A stretch of DNA of 61,307 bases from an uncultured Granulosicoccaceae bacterium. GTDB taxonomy: Bacteria; Pseudomonadota; Gammaproteobacteria; Granulosicoccales; Granulosicoccaceae. Shown piece after piece: positions 9,526 to 17,461 of the stretch (positions are counted from its first letter, which is position 1; each line of letters starts with the position of its first letter). The stretch is taken from the NCBI GenBank assembly GCA_937951345.1, contig CALFCF010000022.1, positions 1-61,307 of the forward strand, written 5' to 3'. The notes below the pieces were generated by a model that was given only the letters and a program-made list of their open reading frames with translations, did not search any database and was not told the origin of the DNA. The position numbers and the translations under genes are program-made.

Positions 9526-10962
9526 ATGTCTTCTAATTACGATGTAATTGTCATTGGCGCTGGTCCGGCGGGCTATGTGGCGGCTATTCGAGCCGCACAG
9601 CTAGGTCTTAAAACGGCTTGCGTGGAAAAATGGATTAATAAACAAGGTAAGCCGGCATTGGGTGGTACATGCCTTAATGTTGGGTGCATTCCTTCCAAAG
9701 CTCTGCTTGAGTCGACGGAACTCTACGATCAGGCTCGCCACAAGTTTGCCGATATTGGGATCCAGACGGGTGCATTGTCTATGGATGTACCAACAATGAT
9801 TGCGCGTAAAGACAAGATCGTGCAGGAGTTGACTGGTGGCATCCAACAATTGTTTAAAGCGAATGGTATTGACTGGTTGCAAGGCAGTGGCAAGTTGATG
9901 GCAGATAAGCGGGTACAAGTCACTGCATCCGACAGTAGCGCACAGGAGTACACTGCCGGTAACGTTATTATTGCAACGGGTTCTGTACCAATTGAACTTG
10001 ATGCAACACCACTACATACGGATATTGTTGTTGATTCAGCCGGTGCGCTCGACTGGGAATCCGTGCCCGAGCGGTTGTGTGTCATAGGTGCTGGTGTCAT
10101 CGGGCTTGAACTGGGTAGTGTCTGGCGCCGTTTAGGTAGTGAAGTGGTGGTGCTCGAGGCGTTTGACACCTTTCTGCCGATGGTCGACACAGCAGTCGCG
10201 CGCGAAGCAATGAAGATATTTAAATCGCAAGGGTTGGATATTCGACTTGGCAGTCGGGTTATGGGAAGTAAGGTCAACGGTCAGGAAGTCGAGATCAGCT
10301 ATAAGGACGCAAACGGTGATGCGACGCTGAAGGCCGATAAATTAATCGTAGCTGTCGGACGACGCGCATACAGTAACGAGGTTGTGTCCGCCGAGGCCAA
10401 CATCGGGATGGATGAAAGGGGATTGGTGCATGTTAATGAGCATTGCGAAACCAATATTCCCGGTGTTTACGCGATAGGTGATGTTGTTCGTGGTCCGATG
10501 CTCGCGCACAAAGGTTCTGAAGAAGGTGTCATGGTCGCAGAGTTGATCTCAGGTGGTTACGGCCATGTTAATTATGATGTGATGCCGAACGTTATTTATA
10601 CCCACCCTGAAGTTGCATGGGTCGGCAAAACCGAGCAGCAATTAAAGAGCGAGGGCGTGGATTATCAGGCTGGTAGCTTTCCGTTTGCTGCAAGTGGACG
10701 CGCGAAAGCCAAAGGTGACACAGGTGGTATGGTCAAGATTTTGCGCGACAAGGCTTCGGATCGGTTACTGGGCGCGCATGTAATCGGCCCCGGTGCGTCT
10801 GAACTGCTTGGTCAATCGGTGCTCGCGATGGAATTTGATGGCACTATTGAAGATATTGCGCGAACAATTCATGCGCATCCAACACTATCTGAGGCGATGC
10901 ATGAAGCGGCTTTAAGTGCTGATGGGCGGGCGATTCATATCGCTAATCGAAGGCGCTCGTGA
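9526..10962 (+). CDS. lpdA: Dihydrolipoamide dehydrogenase (E3)
   Basis: FAD-dependent E3 that reoxidises dihydrolipoyl groups of the 2-oxoglutarate dehydrogenase complex with NAD. The 478-residue protein has the N-terminal FAD-binding GAGPAGYVAAIRAAQLG motif, the redox disulfide GGTCLNVGCIPSK, a second Rossmann motif GAGVIGLELGSVWRRLG for NAD, the FAD motif YAIGDVVRGPMLAHKG, and the C-terminal HAHPTLSEAMHEAAL with the catalytic His-Glu pair. It is the last gene of sucA-sucB-lpdA, ended by the hairpin at 11030. Lpd may also serve pyruvate dehydrogenase or glycine cleavage, encoded elsewhere. Confidence 0.98.
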   Translation: MSSNYDVIVIGAGPAGYVAAIRAAQLGLKTACVEKWINKQGKPALGGTCLNVGCIPSKALLESTELYDQARHKFADIGIQTGALSMDVPTMIARKDKIVQELTGGIQQLFKANGIDWLQGSGKLMADKRVQVTASDSSAQEYTAGNVIIATGSVPIELDATPLHTDIVVDSAGALDWESVPERLCVIGAGVIGLELGSVWRRLGSEVVVLEAFDTFLPMVDTAVAREAMKIFKSQGLDIRLGSRVMGSKVNGQEVEISYKDANGDATLKADKLIVAVGRRAYSNEVVSAEANIGMDERGLVHVNEHCETNIPGVYAIGDVVRGPMLAHKGSEEGVMVAELISGGYGHVNYDVMPNVIYTHPEVAWVGKTEQQLKSEGVDYQAGSFPFAASGRAKAKGDTGGMVKILRDKASDRLLGAHVIGPGASELLGQSVLAMEFDGTIEDIARTIHAHPTLSEAMHEAALSADGRAIHIANRRRS

Positions 10963-11029
10963 ATCGTGGGTATTGGCGACTTTCAGTAGTTGGACCGTAG
11001 TTGGACTGCAAAAACAATGTACAGAAAGA

Positions 11030-11055
11030 AAAAAGCCGGCTTTCGCCGGCTTTTT
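11030..11055. terminator. Bidirectional rho-independent terminator, lpdA / DUF481 gene
   Basis: AAAAAGCCGGC, loop TTTC, GCCGGCTTTTT: an 11-bp perfect stem with a T run on each strand. It lies between the convergent lpdA and the DUF481 gene and can terminate both. Confidence 0.95.
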
Positions 11056-11091
11056 CGTTCTATTGCTTAGCTTATTAGCATCACACACTGC

Positions 11092-11895
11092 TTAGATATC
11101 GAATACTAGTCCAGCTGTAAATACCTGGTTGAAATCCGTATCCAGAGGATTGTCAAGATTTTCTAAACCGGTATTTCCGTAGAGAAGCAGGGACAGATTG
11201 ACTGCAAGACGACTGGATACTTTAAACGAATATCCCAGGTTAAGATCAAGCGACTCATTGTCATCACCAAAATCGGCTCTCAGATTTGAGTAGAACGTAG
11301 AAGTCTCTGTGATCTGATTTCTGTAGTTTAATCCAAGATACAAGATTCCGCTGTCTGCATTGGCGCCCTCTACCGGCTCGAGTGAACGGTTACCAATACC
11401 GACTTCACCGTTGAAGAAGCTACCCTCTCCTCTTTCCCAGAACTTGTGCCCGATGCCGACTATTTGTCGAGTTGATGAATCTATGTTTCCGGGCTCGTCC
11501 TGTTCAAAATCAAGAATACCGAAAAAATAGGTACGTGGTCGCCAGTAGAATTTTGGTTGATAGCCGAGAAGAATACGTTCCGCATTGTCAGCCGTGTCCA
11601 CGGTGGACACCCCGGTGACCGGATTTACTGTTATTACCGTTGATGAGCCTCGAAGCAAGGAACCAAATACCAGGTGTTCCCACTTTCCTGCAGTCTTGCT
11701 CAGACTTATGTTGCCGTATGTACTATCGGCTTCTACATCCCCACGGGCTATCGTTGTGCCGAATGCGGCGGAACCACTCCACCCACCTGTGATGCTGTTT
11801 ATTGCATCAGTTTGTGCGTACGCGGTTCCTGCCAGCATCAAAGCCGCGCCGGCCGCAGCTGCTGTCAACTTTCTCATTGTGTTATTCCTCAACAT
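11092..11895 (-). CDS. DUF481 family outer-membrane protein
   Basis: A 267-residue exported protein with a signal peptide (residues 1-27, ending AYA|QTD) and alternating beta-strand sequence through the rest, ending in FTAGLVFDI with a C-terminal hydrophobic/aromatic residue pattern typical of beta-barrels. The strand pattern GNISLSKTAGKWEHLV, RILLGYQPKFYWRPRTYFFGILDFEQD and RQIVGIGHKFWE fits the DUF481 (YdiY-like, salt-induced outer membrane) family; the second of these is given here in shortened recognition only as residues in the middle third. Function unknown. The first ATG or the one five codons later (MRKLTAAAAG) may be the start. It is a single gene, convergent with lpdA. Confidence 0.8.
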   Translation of the reverse strand: MLRNNTMRKLTAAAAGAALMLAGTAYAQTDAINSITGGWSGSAAFGTTIARGDVEADSTYGNISLSKTAGKWEHLVFGSLLRGSSTVITVNPVTGVSTVDTADNAERILLGYQPKFYWRPRTYFFGILDFEQDEPGNIDSSTRQIVGIGHKFWERGEGSFFNGEVGIGNRSLEPVEGANADSGILYLGLNYRNQITETSTFYSNLRADFGDDNESLDLNLGYSFKVSSRLAVNLSLLLYGNTGLENLDNPLDTDFNQVFTAGLVFDI

Positions 11896-12385
11896 TTAAA
11901 ATTAATTTTAGGACCAGAGTCCGTTGCGATTACTCAAGAATACAGACTAGTAAAGAAAATAGTTTTTGGTAGTTAAAAATGATGATTACCAAACTTCCGA
12001 TATTTCAGGTGTAGTTAACCTCTGTTGTTCGCAAAAACCACCGACCCATTTTCTTGTTTGCAATTACTACAGGTTAATCTCTGCTGCAGGTGATGTGCGT
12101 TGCTGCATTGACCGAAAGCAGAGTACTCAGTGTTCATGAATGAGCGCTGAACGGTGTAGGTTGGAAAACAACGTGGTTACAACCGGTCGAAATCTGCTCA
12201 CTTCGACTGGAAGAAACCAAAAACGTTTTAGCTGTGTTTTGGATTCTCCCGCAGAGCAACGGACTATAGCTGAATCTGGAAAAATAACGCGTATCAATGT
12301 GTAATTTTTTGTTGCCGACAAAACGACAATTGCGTTTCGTCATTCAAGCTGAACAAGCGCTGAATATTTAATGAAGAAGTTTTTT
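11896..12385. other. 490-base gap without a supported gene
   Basis: Separates the DUF481 gene and the glycosyltransferase, both on the minus strand. The only open frames are of about 65 codons, in overlapping frames and without family features. The stretch 11940-12000 is A+T-rich and could hold the DUF481 gene promoter. No hairpin with a T run was recognised. Confidence 0.5.
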
Positions 12386-13420
12386 TTAACCGGCGATTAT
12401 GTAGTCTTCTATTTCGTTGAAGTCATTCTCTTTGAACCAGATTCTTAAATTTTCTCTTGCACCAAATCGGGTGATTACACTCAATAAAAGTGCATCACCG
12501 TGCTCACGGTTAGCCAGCGCTGCATAGTTGGTGACGGGTTTGCCGCGCAGAGTCTTTTTTTTGACAGTCTGATGCACATCAACGAATGCCTGTACATTGA
12601 CCTGCCAGTGGTTTAGTGCATCGAACATGCGTTTCGCGTTACGTCCTGTACCTACAACCACGGCATCACGTTGCCTGAGATGCGATTGCGCCAACGCCCA
12701 CGCCTTGGCCGCTATGAATTGCTCTTTGCTATAGCGGGGATTGCAGCGTGTCAGCCGGTTGTTATGGTCGCGCCATTTCAGTAAAGGACCTGTGGTGGGT
12801 TTGCCCATTTGAATACCTGCCAGATCGGCTCTTAGTAGAAAGTCATAGTCTTCGGCCCACGAACAATCGCGGTAGCCGTCGAGTTGCTGCCAGACTTCGC
12901 GTTTCATCATCCATGTCGGGTGTGGGCAGGGGCTTTCGACGTATAGATTTTCTCTAATCTGCAAGGGATCTCGCACGGCGTTTAGCCAGCGCATATATTC
13001 AATGTTGCCGCGACCCAGTGTCTCGCCGCCGTTGTCAATTTCTACAATGGTGGCACTGAGACCGATGTCCGGGTTGGTCTTCATGTACCGTAACTGGGAA
13101 TTCAAACGTTCAGGGTGGGCGACATCGTCAGCATCCATGCGGGCGATGAATTCGCCTTTTGCATACGCAAAGCCATCATTCAACGCGGCTACAATGCCGG
13201 GGTGCTGGCGACGGATCCTGTGAACTCGTGTATCGGTGCACCGTATTGCCGCTTCAGGCCAGTGCCCCGAACCGGCGGCTGGACCAACCAGGATAATTTC
13301 GAAATCCTGCCATGTCTGTCGTGCCAGACTGTCCAGGCACTGCTGCAACCACTGATTCGCGATGGCTGATTTGGCTATGTCGGGGGCAAGCGGCAGAATT
13401 ACTGACAAAAGCGACGCCAT
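12386..13420 (-). CDS. Family 2 glycosyltransferase with C-terminal nucleotide-fold domain
   Basis: The N-terminal 240 or so residues form a GT-A glycosyltransferase of family 2: SVILPLAPD start, a QQCLDSLARQTWQDFEIILV segment, and the metal/nucleotide-binding RMDADDVAHPERL. Residues from about 245 (RQRDAVVVGTGRNAKRMF) look like a separate Rossmann-type domain similar in outline to the N-terminal domain of PglD-like sugar acyltransferases. The sugar donor and acceptor are unknown; surface polysaccharide synthesis is the usual role. It stands alone, with no other polysaccharide genes nearby. Length 344. Confidence 0.85.
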   Translation of the reverse strand: MASLLSVILPLAPDIAKSAIANQWLQQCLDSLARQTWQDFEIILVGPAAGSGHWPEAAIRCTDTRVHRIRRQHPGIVAALNDGFAYAKGEFIARMDADDVAHPERLNSQLRYMKTNPDIGLSATIVEIDNGGETLGRGNIEYMRWLNAVRDPLQIRENLYVESPCPHPTWMMKREVWQQLDGYRDCSWAEDYDFLLRADLAGIQMGKPTTGPLLKWRDHNNRLTRCNPRYSKEQFIAAKAWALAQSHLRQRDAVVVGTGRNAKRMFDALNHWQVNVQAFVDVHQTVKKKTLRGKPVTNYAALANREHGDALLLSVITRFGARENLRIWFKENDFNEIEDYIIAG

Positions 13421-13630
13421 TAAAATATCCAGAACTGCGTGTTTTGGAGGCGACGTAAAAATATAATGCTACATATTGTTGAAGACACCGGTATCCAGCC
13501 TGCTAATCTTTATTTACGCAGCGAGTTATTATTGGAAATGTGGTCTTGCATTTGATTCATGTTTTCAAGTGATCTCGATAGTTAGCTAATACCTAATACG
13601 TCGTACGGATTTTCTCACCGGTTTTGACCC

Positions 13631-14248
13631 ATGAATGTCAAAGGTAACGTTTTTATTGTGTCTGCCCCGTCGGGCGCTGGTAAGACCAGTCTTGTCAAAC
13701 GCCTTATTAATGACACAGACAATATTCAGGTGGCTGTTTCTCACACGACCCGACCGGCTCGCCAGGGTGATGTCGACGGACAGGATTATTATTTCGTTGA
13801 GCGCCCGACGTTTGAGCAGATGATGACGAACGGGGATTTCGTCGAGTACGCTGAGGTCTTTGGAAACTATTATGGTACCAGTCATCTGGCGATAGAGCGT
13901 TGTCTGGGTAGCGGATCGGATGTGATCCTGGAGATCGACTGGCAGGGTGCAGCCCAAGTCAGGCAGAAGATGAGTGACGTTTGCTCGGTTTTTATACTGC
14001 CGCCGTCGCGTGACATTCTGCTGCAACGACTGCGTGGTCGTGGAACGGATAGTGACGAGGTCATTGAGCGCCGTACCCTTGAAGCGGTCGAAGAGATGAA
14101 ACACCTGCGGCAGGCCGATTTCCTGCTGATAAACGATGATTTTGAAACGACTTTGGCTGAATTACAGGCCATTGTCCTTGCCGGGCGTCTTCGAATGGAG
14201 CGCCAGACGGGGAAACATCGTGACCTTATCGAAGAACTACTGCGCTGA
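13631..14248 (+). CDS. gmk: Guanylate kinase
   Basis: Phosphorylates GMP to GDP, feeding GTP and (p)ppGpp synthesis. The 205-residue protein shows the P-loop SAPSGAGKTSLVKRL at residues 9-23, the GMP-binding HTTRPARQGDVDGQDYYF region, and FVEYAEVFGNYYGTS, all in the usual order. It starts the conserved gmk-rpoZ-spoT series. The usual upstream yicC gene is not adjacent here. Confidence 0.97.
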   Translation: MNVKGNVFIVSAPSGAGKTSLVKRLINDTDNIQVAVSHTTRPARQGDVDGQDYYFVERPTFEQMMTNGDFVEYAEVFGNYYGTSHLAIERCLGSGSDVILEIDWQGAAQVRQKMSDVCSVFILPPSRDILLQRLRGRGTDSDEVIERRTLEAVEEMKHLRQADFLLINDDFETTLAELQAIVLAGRLRMERQTGKHRDLIEELLR

Positions 14249-14407
14249 CGCTTCTGTGTAATTTACACCCAAACGTTGGCTGAGAATCACTGACCACGTG
14301 ATGTGGCCGGCAATCAGCGGCGCGCGGCTGGACAGACGTCAAACGATGGCATAGCATCCGACGTACCTATTTTGCTTTTATTTTGCTTTTTTAACGGAAT
14401 CTAACTG

Positions 14408-14674
14408 ATGGCTCGCGTAACCGTAGAAGACAGTCTCGAAAATGTTGGCAACAGGTTTGACCTGGTGCTAATAGCAGCCAAACGTGCGCGCAACCTGTCA
14501 CTGGGTGCCGAGCCGCTGCTGCCCACCGATAATGACAAGCCTTCTGTTATTGCCTTACGAGAAATTGCTGAAGGTTTGGTTGGCGAGGAAATCCTCAATG
14601 AAGCGCCGCCTCCTCCGCAGCCCGCTCCGGTAGAGCCGTCGGCTTATAACAAAGACGTCCGCGACGATTACTGA
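14408..14674 (+). CDS. rpoZ: RNA polymerase omega subunit
   Basis: Small subunit that assists assembly of the RNA polymerase beta' subunit and forms part of a ppGpp site in gammaproteobacteria. The 88-residue protein starts [20 protein letters not shown] and has the conserved [14 protein letters not shown] and [15 protein letters not shown] segments. It lies between gmk and spoT, its usual place. The C-terminal 20 residues are Pro-rich and variable, as in the family. Confidence 0.97.
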   Translation: MARVTVEDSLENVGNRFDLVLIAAKRARNLSLGAEPLLPTDNDKPSVIALREIAEGLVGEEILNEAPPPPQPAPVEPSAYNKDVRDDY

Positions 14675-14957
14675 GGTCCGCTTTCAATATACAGAATTTC
14701 ACCCGACGGGCCGTAATGCCGGCCCGCTCACACAAAATCCCCGCTGTCACCTTAGCCACTCAAGCCGTAGTAGCTAAAGTGGCCAGACGGGAGACTGCGC
14801 ATAGCGATTTACCGCATACTTCTTTGGTGACACTTCTCATCAGGAAATCGTTTTCCAGAGAAGCCTGGCTCAAGTCTGTTGCTCATTCAGTCGATGGCTT
14901 GATTATGCGCTGCCAGATTACGTCATCAGTGTTCCCTGTGTGTGGCTCGTCGATAAC
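14675..14957. other. 283-base rpoZ-spoT gap with a GC-rich hairpin
   Basis: A 7-bp perfect stem CGGGCCG / CGGCCCG at 14707-14726 with a six-base loop sits just after rpoZ. It has no T run, so it may be an attenuating or mRNA-stabilising structure rather than a terminator. An 81-codon frame through the gap (14716-14961) shows no family features and is not annotated as a gene. Confidence 0.5.
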
Positions 14958-17267
14958 ATGAGCGCACCAGATGATCGTGCTGTACAACCGGGTTTGCCTG
15001 ATAAGGGCGATGATCAACACCCGGCTTGGCCATCCGCATCGCTGGCAGCAATTGCACAGCGGGGTCATTCGCGGCTGGCTGCTGATGAATTAACGAGCAC
15101 AGACAATCCCTCATCACCGGTTTTTGATCCTGACGCCGTCGCTGACGCACACTATGCGCAGTTGCGAGAGCGTCTGACAAGTGAATTCAATACATCTCAG
15201 ATCGAACTAATCGATAGTGCGTATCAACTGTCGCGTCGTTCACATGCGCACCAGATTCGTAGCTCGGGATTGCCCTATATAACGCATCCAATTGCTGTCG
15301 CTTCGCTGGTTTTGGATATGAAGCTGGATGCGGTGAGTATCATCTGTGCGTTGTTGCACGATGTTGTTGAAGATACATCGGTGACGATTGAAACCATTGC
15401 AAAAGAATACGGGCAGGACGTCGCCGAGATAGTAGACGGTTTAAGTAAACTCAATAAAACAGAATTCAGAACACGCGAACAGGCGCAAGCTGCCAGTTTG
15501 CGAAAAATGTTTTTAGCAATGGTTTCCGATGTCAGAGTCATACTGATCAAGCTTGCTGATCGTCTTCACAATATGCAAACGCTGGATGCTTTGGATCCGC
15601 TCAAAAAGAGGCGAATAGCACGTGAAACACTCGAAGTCTATGCGCCGATAGCGAATCGATTGGGTTTATATAGCATTAAGGAAGAGCTCGAGGACATCGG
15701 TTTTTCCGCTCTTCATCCACTAAGAAAACGTTTGCTCGATGATGTGGTTAACAATGCCGAGAAGAACAACAGTCATGTGCTTCGACAGTTAATCGCACGG
15801 ATAAAATCCAATTTCAATGAAATGGGGATCGAGGCGCGGGTGTTTGGTAGACGCAAAAGTGCATACAGCCTTTACCGAAAGAAAAAAGAAAAACAAATTC
15901 CATTTGACAGTATTCTCGATATTTTCGCGTTACGGATCGTTGTTGAGCAAGTAGATCATTGTTATCGTGCACTGGGTGTCGTGCATCATTTATATACGCC
16001 ACTACCGCGTCGCTTCAAGGATTTCATTGCCGTACCAAAAGAAAACGGTTATCAGTCTCTGCATACCGTTTGTGCGAGTAGCCATAACATACCGATCGAA
16101 GTGCAAATTCGCACTGAAGATATGGATACTCAGGCAGAGGCCGGGTTTGCGGCTCACTGGATATACAAAGATGGAGAAGCGAACGCCCCTGATTATCGTG
16201 CCCGGCAATGGATAGATGGTTTGATGGAGCTGCAGAACAACACGTCCGACAGCAACGATTTTATTGACCAGGTTAAAATCGATTTGTTTCCTCGGGAAAT
16301 TTTTGTTTTTACACCGAAACGACGCATCATTCAGTTGCAAAGCGGATCGACACCTGTCGACTTTGCGTTTGCGGTTCACTCTGAGGTAGGGAATAAATGT
16401 GTCTCTGCATTGGTTGATAATAAACTGGTTTCGCTGAGCGCAGAATTGCGTTCCGGTCAGACCGTGGAGATACAAACTTCAAATACAGCATCTCCTCAAC
16501 CTGCGTGGCTGAACTTTGTAGTCAGTGGTAAAGCGCGATCAGCTATTCGCCACTTTTTGCGCAATCTTGATAGATCACAAGCTCGTCATTTCGGTGAACG
16601 CCTGATTGAACGATCTTTGGCAAGCTATAATCTGGCACTTGGTGAGGTTCCTGAAAAAGCACTTGAGATGCTGCGCGCGGAATTTCGATTTCAGAGTAAC
16701 GACGAGTTATTTATCGATGTCGGTCTCGGTAATCACATGCCTAGTCAGATTTCCGAGCGTTTGCTTGGCCTGCTTAACGCTGAGTCGAGTTCTCAGCCGG
16801 CAAAGACCCGACAGCAACAAGAGATAGCACCCCTGTTAATCGAAGGTGTAGAAGGCTCGGTGCTAACCCTTGCGAGCTGCTGCCGACCGGTACCCGGAGA
16901 TTCAGTCGAAGGAATGATGAGCAAAGGCCGTGGTGTTGTTGTTCACCGTGCACAATGCAAAAATCTGGGCCGGATGCGTCGCAAGCGCAAAGAGTGGGTC
17001 AGAGTCGCCTGGCCGATTGAGACGCATGGGCTCTATCAGACATCCATAATGATCGGTTTGGAGAACCGCCCGGGTGCGTTGGCAAGGGTATCGACTGTAA
17101 TATCAGGAACCGGAAGTAATATCGAAGGTATTCATTTCGACAATCGGGGTGAAGATCATATTGAGATACAATTTTTGATTTCGGTCCGTGATCGTCAACA
17201 CATCGCCAAGCTGGTAAGGCGCCTCCGCAATGTCGGTTCGGTGCACAAGGTGGCGCGTGAAATTTAA
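14958..17267 (+). CDS. spoT: Bifunctional (p)ppGpp synthase/hydrolase
   Basis: Makes and degrades the stringent-response alarmone (p)ppGpp. Domains in order: HD hydrolase with ALLHDVVEDTSV (HDxxED near residue 134), the synthetase domain with GRRKSAYSLYRKKKEKQ and RFKDFIAVPKENGYQSLHT, a TGS domain (IFVFTPKRRIIQLQSGSTPVDFAF region, shortened in recognition to TPVDFAFAVHSEVG), a Cys-containing region LASCCRPVPGD, and a C-terminal ACT domain (GLENRPGALARVS). An intact HD motif makes hydrolase activity likely. I prefer ATG 14958; a GTG six codons upstream is possible. The stop codon lies inside the palindrome starting at 17264. Confidence 0.95.
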   Translation: MSAPDDRAVQPGLPDKGDDQHPAWPSASLAAIAQRGHSRLAADELTSTDNPSSPVFDPDAVADAHYAQLRERLTSEFNTSQIELIDSAYQLSRRSHAHQIRSSGLPYITHPIAVASLVLDMKLDAVSIICALLHDVVEDTSVTIETIAKEYGQDVAEIVDGLSKLNKTEFRTREQAQAASLRKMFLAMVSDVRVILIKLADRLHNMQTLDALDPLKKRRIARETLEVYAPIANRLGLYSIKEELEDIGFSALHPLRKRLLDDVVNNAEKNNSHVLRQLIARIKSNFNEMGIEARVFGRRKSAYSLYRKKKEKQIPFDSILDIFALRIVVEQVDHCYRALGVVHHLYTPLPRRFKDFIAVPKENGYQSLHTVCASSHNIPIEVQIRTEDMDTQAEAGFAAHWIYKDGEANAPDYRARQWIDGLMELQNNTSDSNDFIDQVKIDLFPREIFVFTPKRRIIQLQSGSTPVDFAFAVHSEVGNKCVSALVDNKLVSLSAELRSGQTVEIQTSNTASPQPAWLNFVVSGKARSAIRHFLRNLDRSQARHFGERLIERSLASYNLALGEVPEKALEMLRAEFRFQSNDELFIDVGLGNHMPSQISERLLGLLNAESSSQPAKTRQQQEIAPLLIEGVEGSVLTLASCCRPVPGDSVEGMMSKGRGVVVHRAQCKNLGRMRRKRKEWVRVAWPIETHGLYQTSIMIGLENRPGALARVSTVISGTGSNIEGIHFDNRGEDHIEIQFLISVRDRQHIAKLVRRLRNVGSVHKVAREI

Positions 17268-17411
17268 GGAACCTCTGATTTATTGCCTGCGTTGCCAGGG
17301 CTTCGTTGAAATTCGGCTCAAAATGCTCATGTATTCGCATATACACTGCGCTTTTTCGCCAAATTTCGCCTTGCCCTGCCTGCCTCGCCTAATAAATCAG
17401 AGGTTCCTTAA
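17264..17411. mobile_element. 148-bp palindromic MITE-like element between spoT and recG
   Basis: Bounded by a perfect 21-bp inverted repeat, TTAAGGAACCTCTGATTTATT at 17264-17284 and its complement at 17391-17411. The interior is also an imperfect palindrome (CAGGGC, GAAATT and GGC blocks recur in mirrored order), so the whole element could fold as one long hairpin. It contains no coding frame of interest. The outermost TTAA may be the target site; the left one contains the spoT stop codon TAA. It occupies the position where ridA or trmH is found between spoT and recG in related bacteria. Confidence 0.8.
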
Positions 17412-17461
17412 GTAATCTCTGATTGACTGGTTGCGTTTCTCAACGCTATTCCTCTCAACGC

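Noticed and set aside
12127-12343. Two overlapping short minus-strand frames in the gap before the glycosyltransferase
   Set aside because: Both frames cover the same bases in different phases, without motifs, membrane segments or initiation signals.
14716-14961. 81-codon plus-strand frame between rpoZ and spoT
   Set aside because: It overlaps the rpoZ-spoT intergenic hairpin and the start of spoT, has no ribosome-binding site or family features, and the composition looks random.
17264-17411. The spoT-recG palindrome as a simple rho-independent terminator
   Set aside because: The arms are much longer than a terminator, are separated by about 106 bases, and no T run follows.
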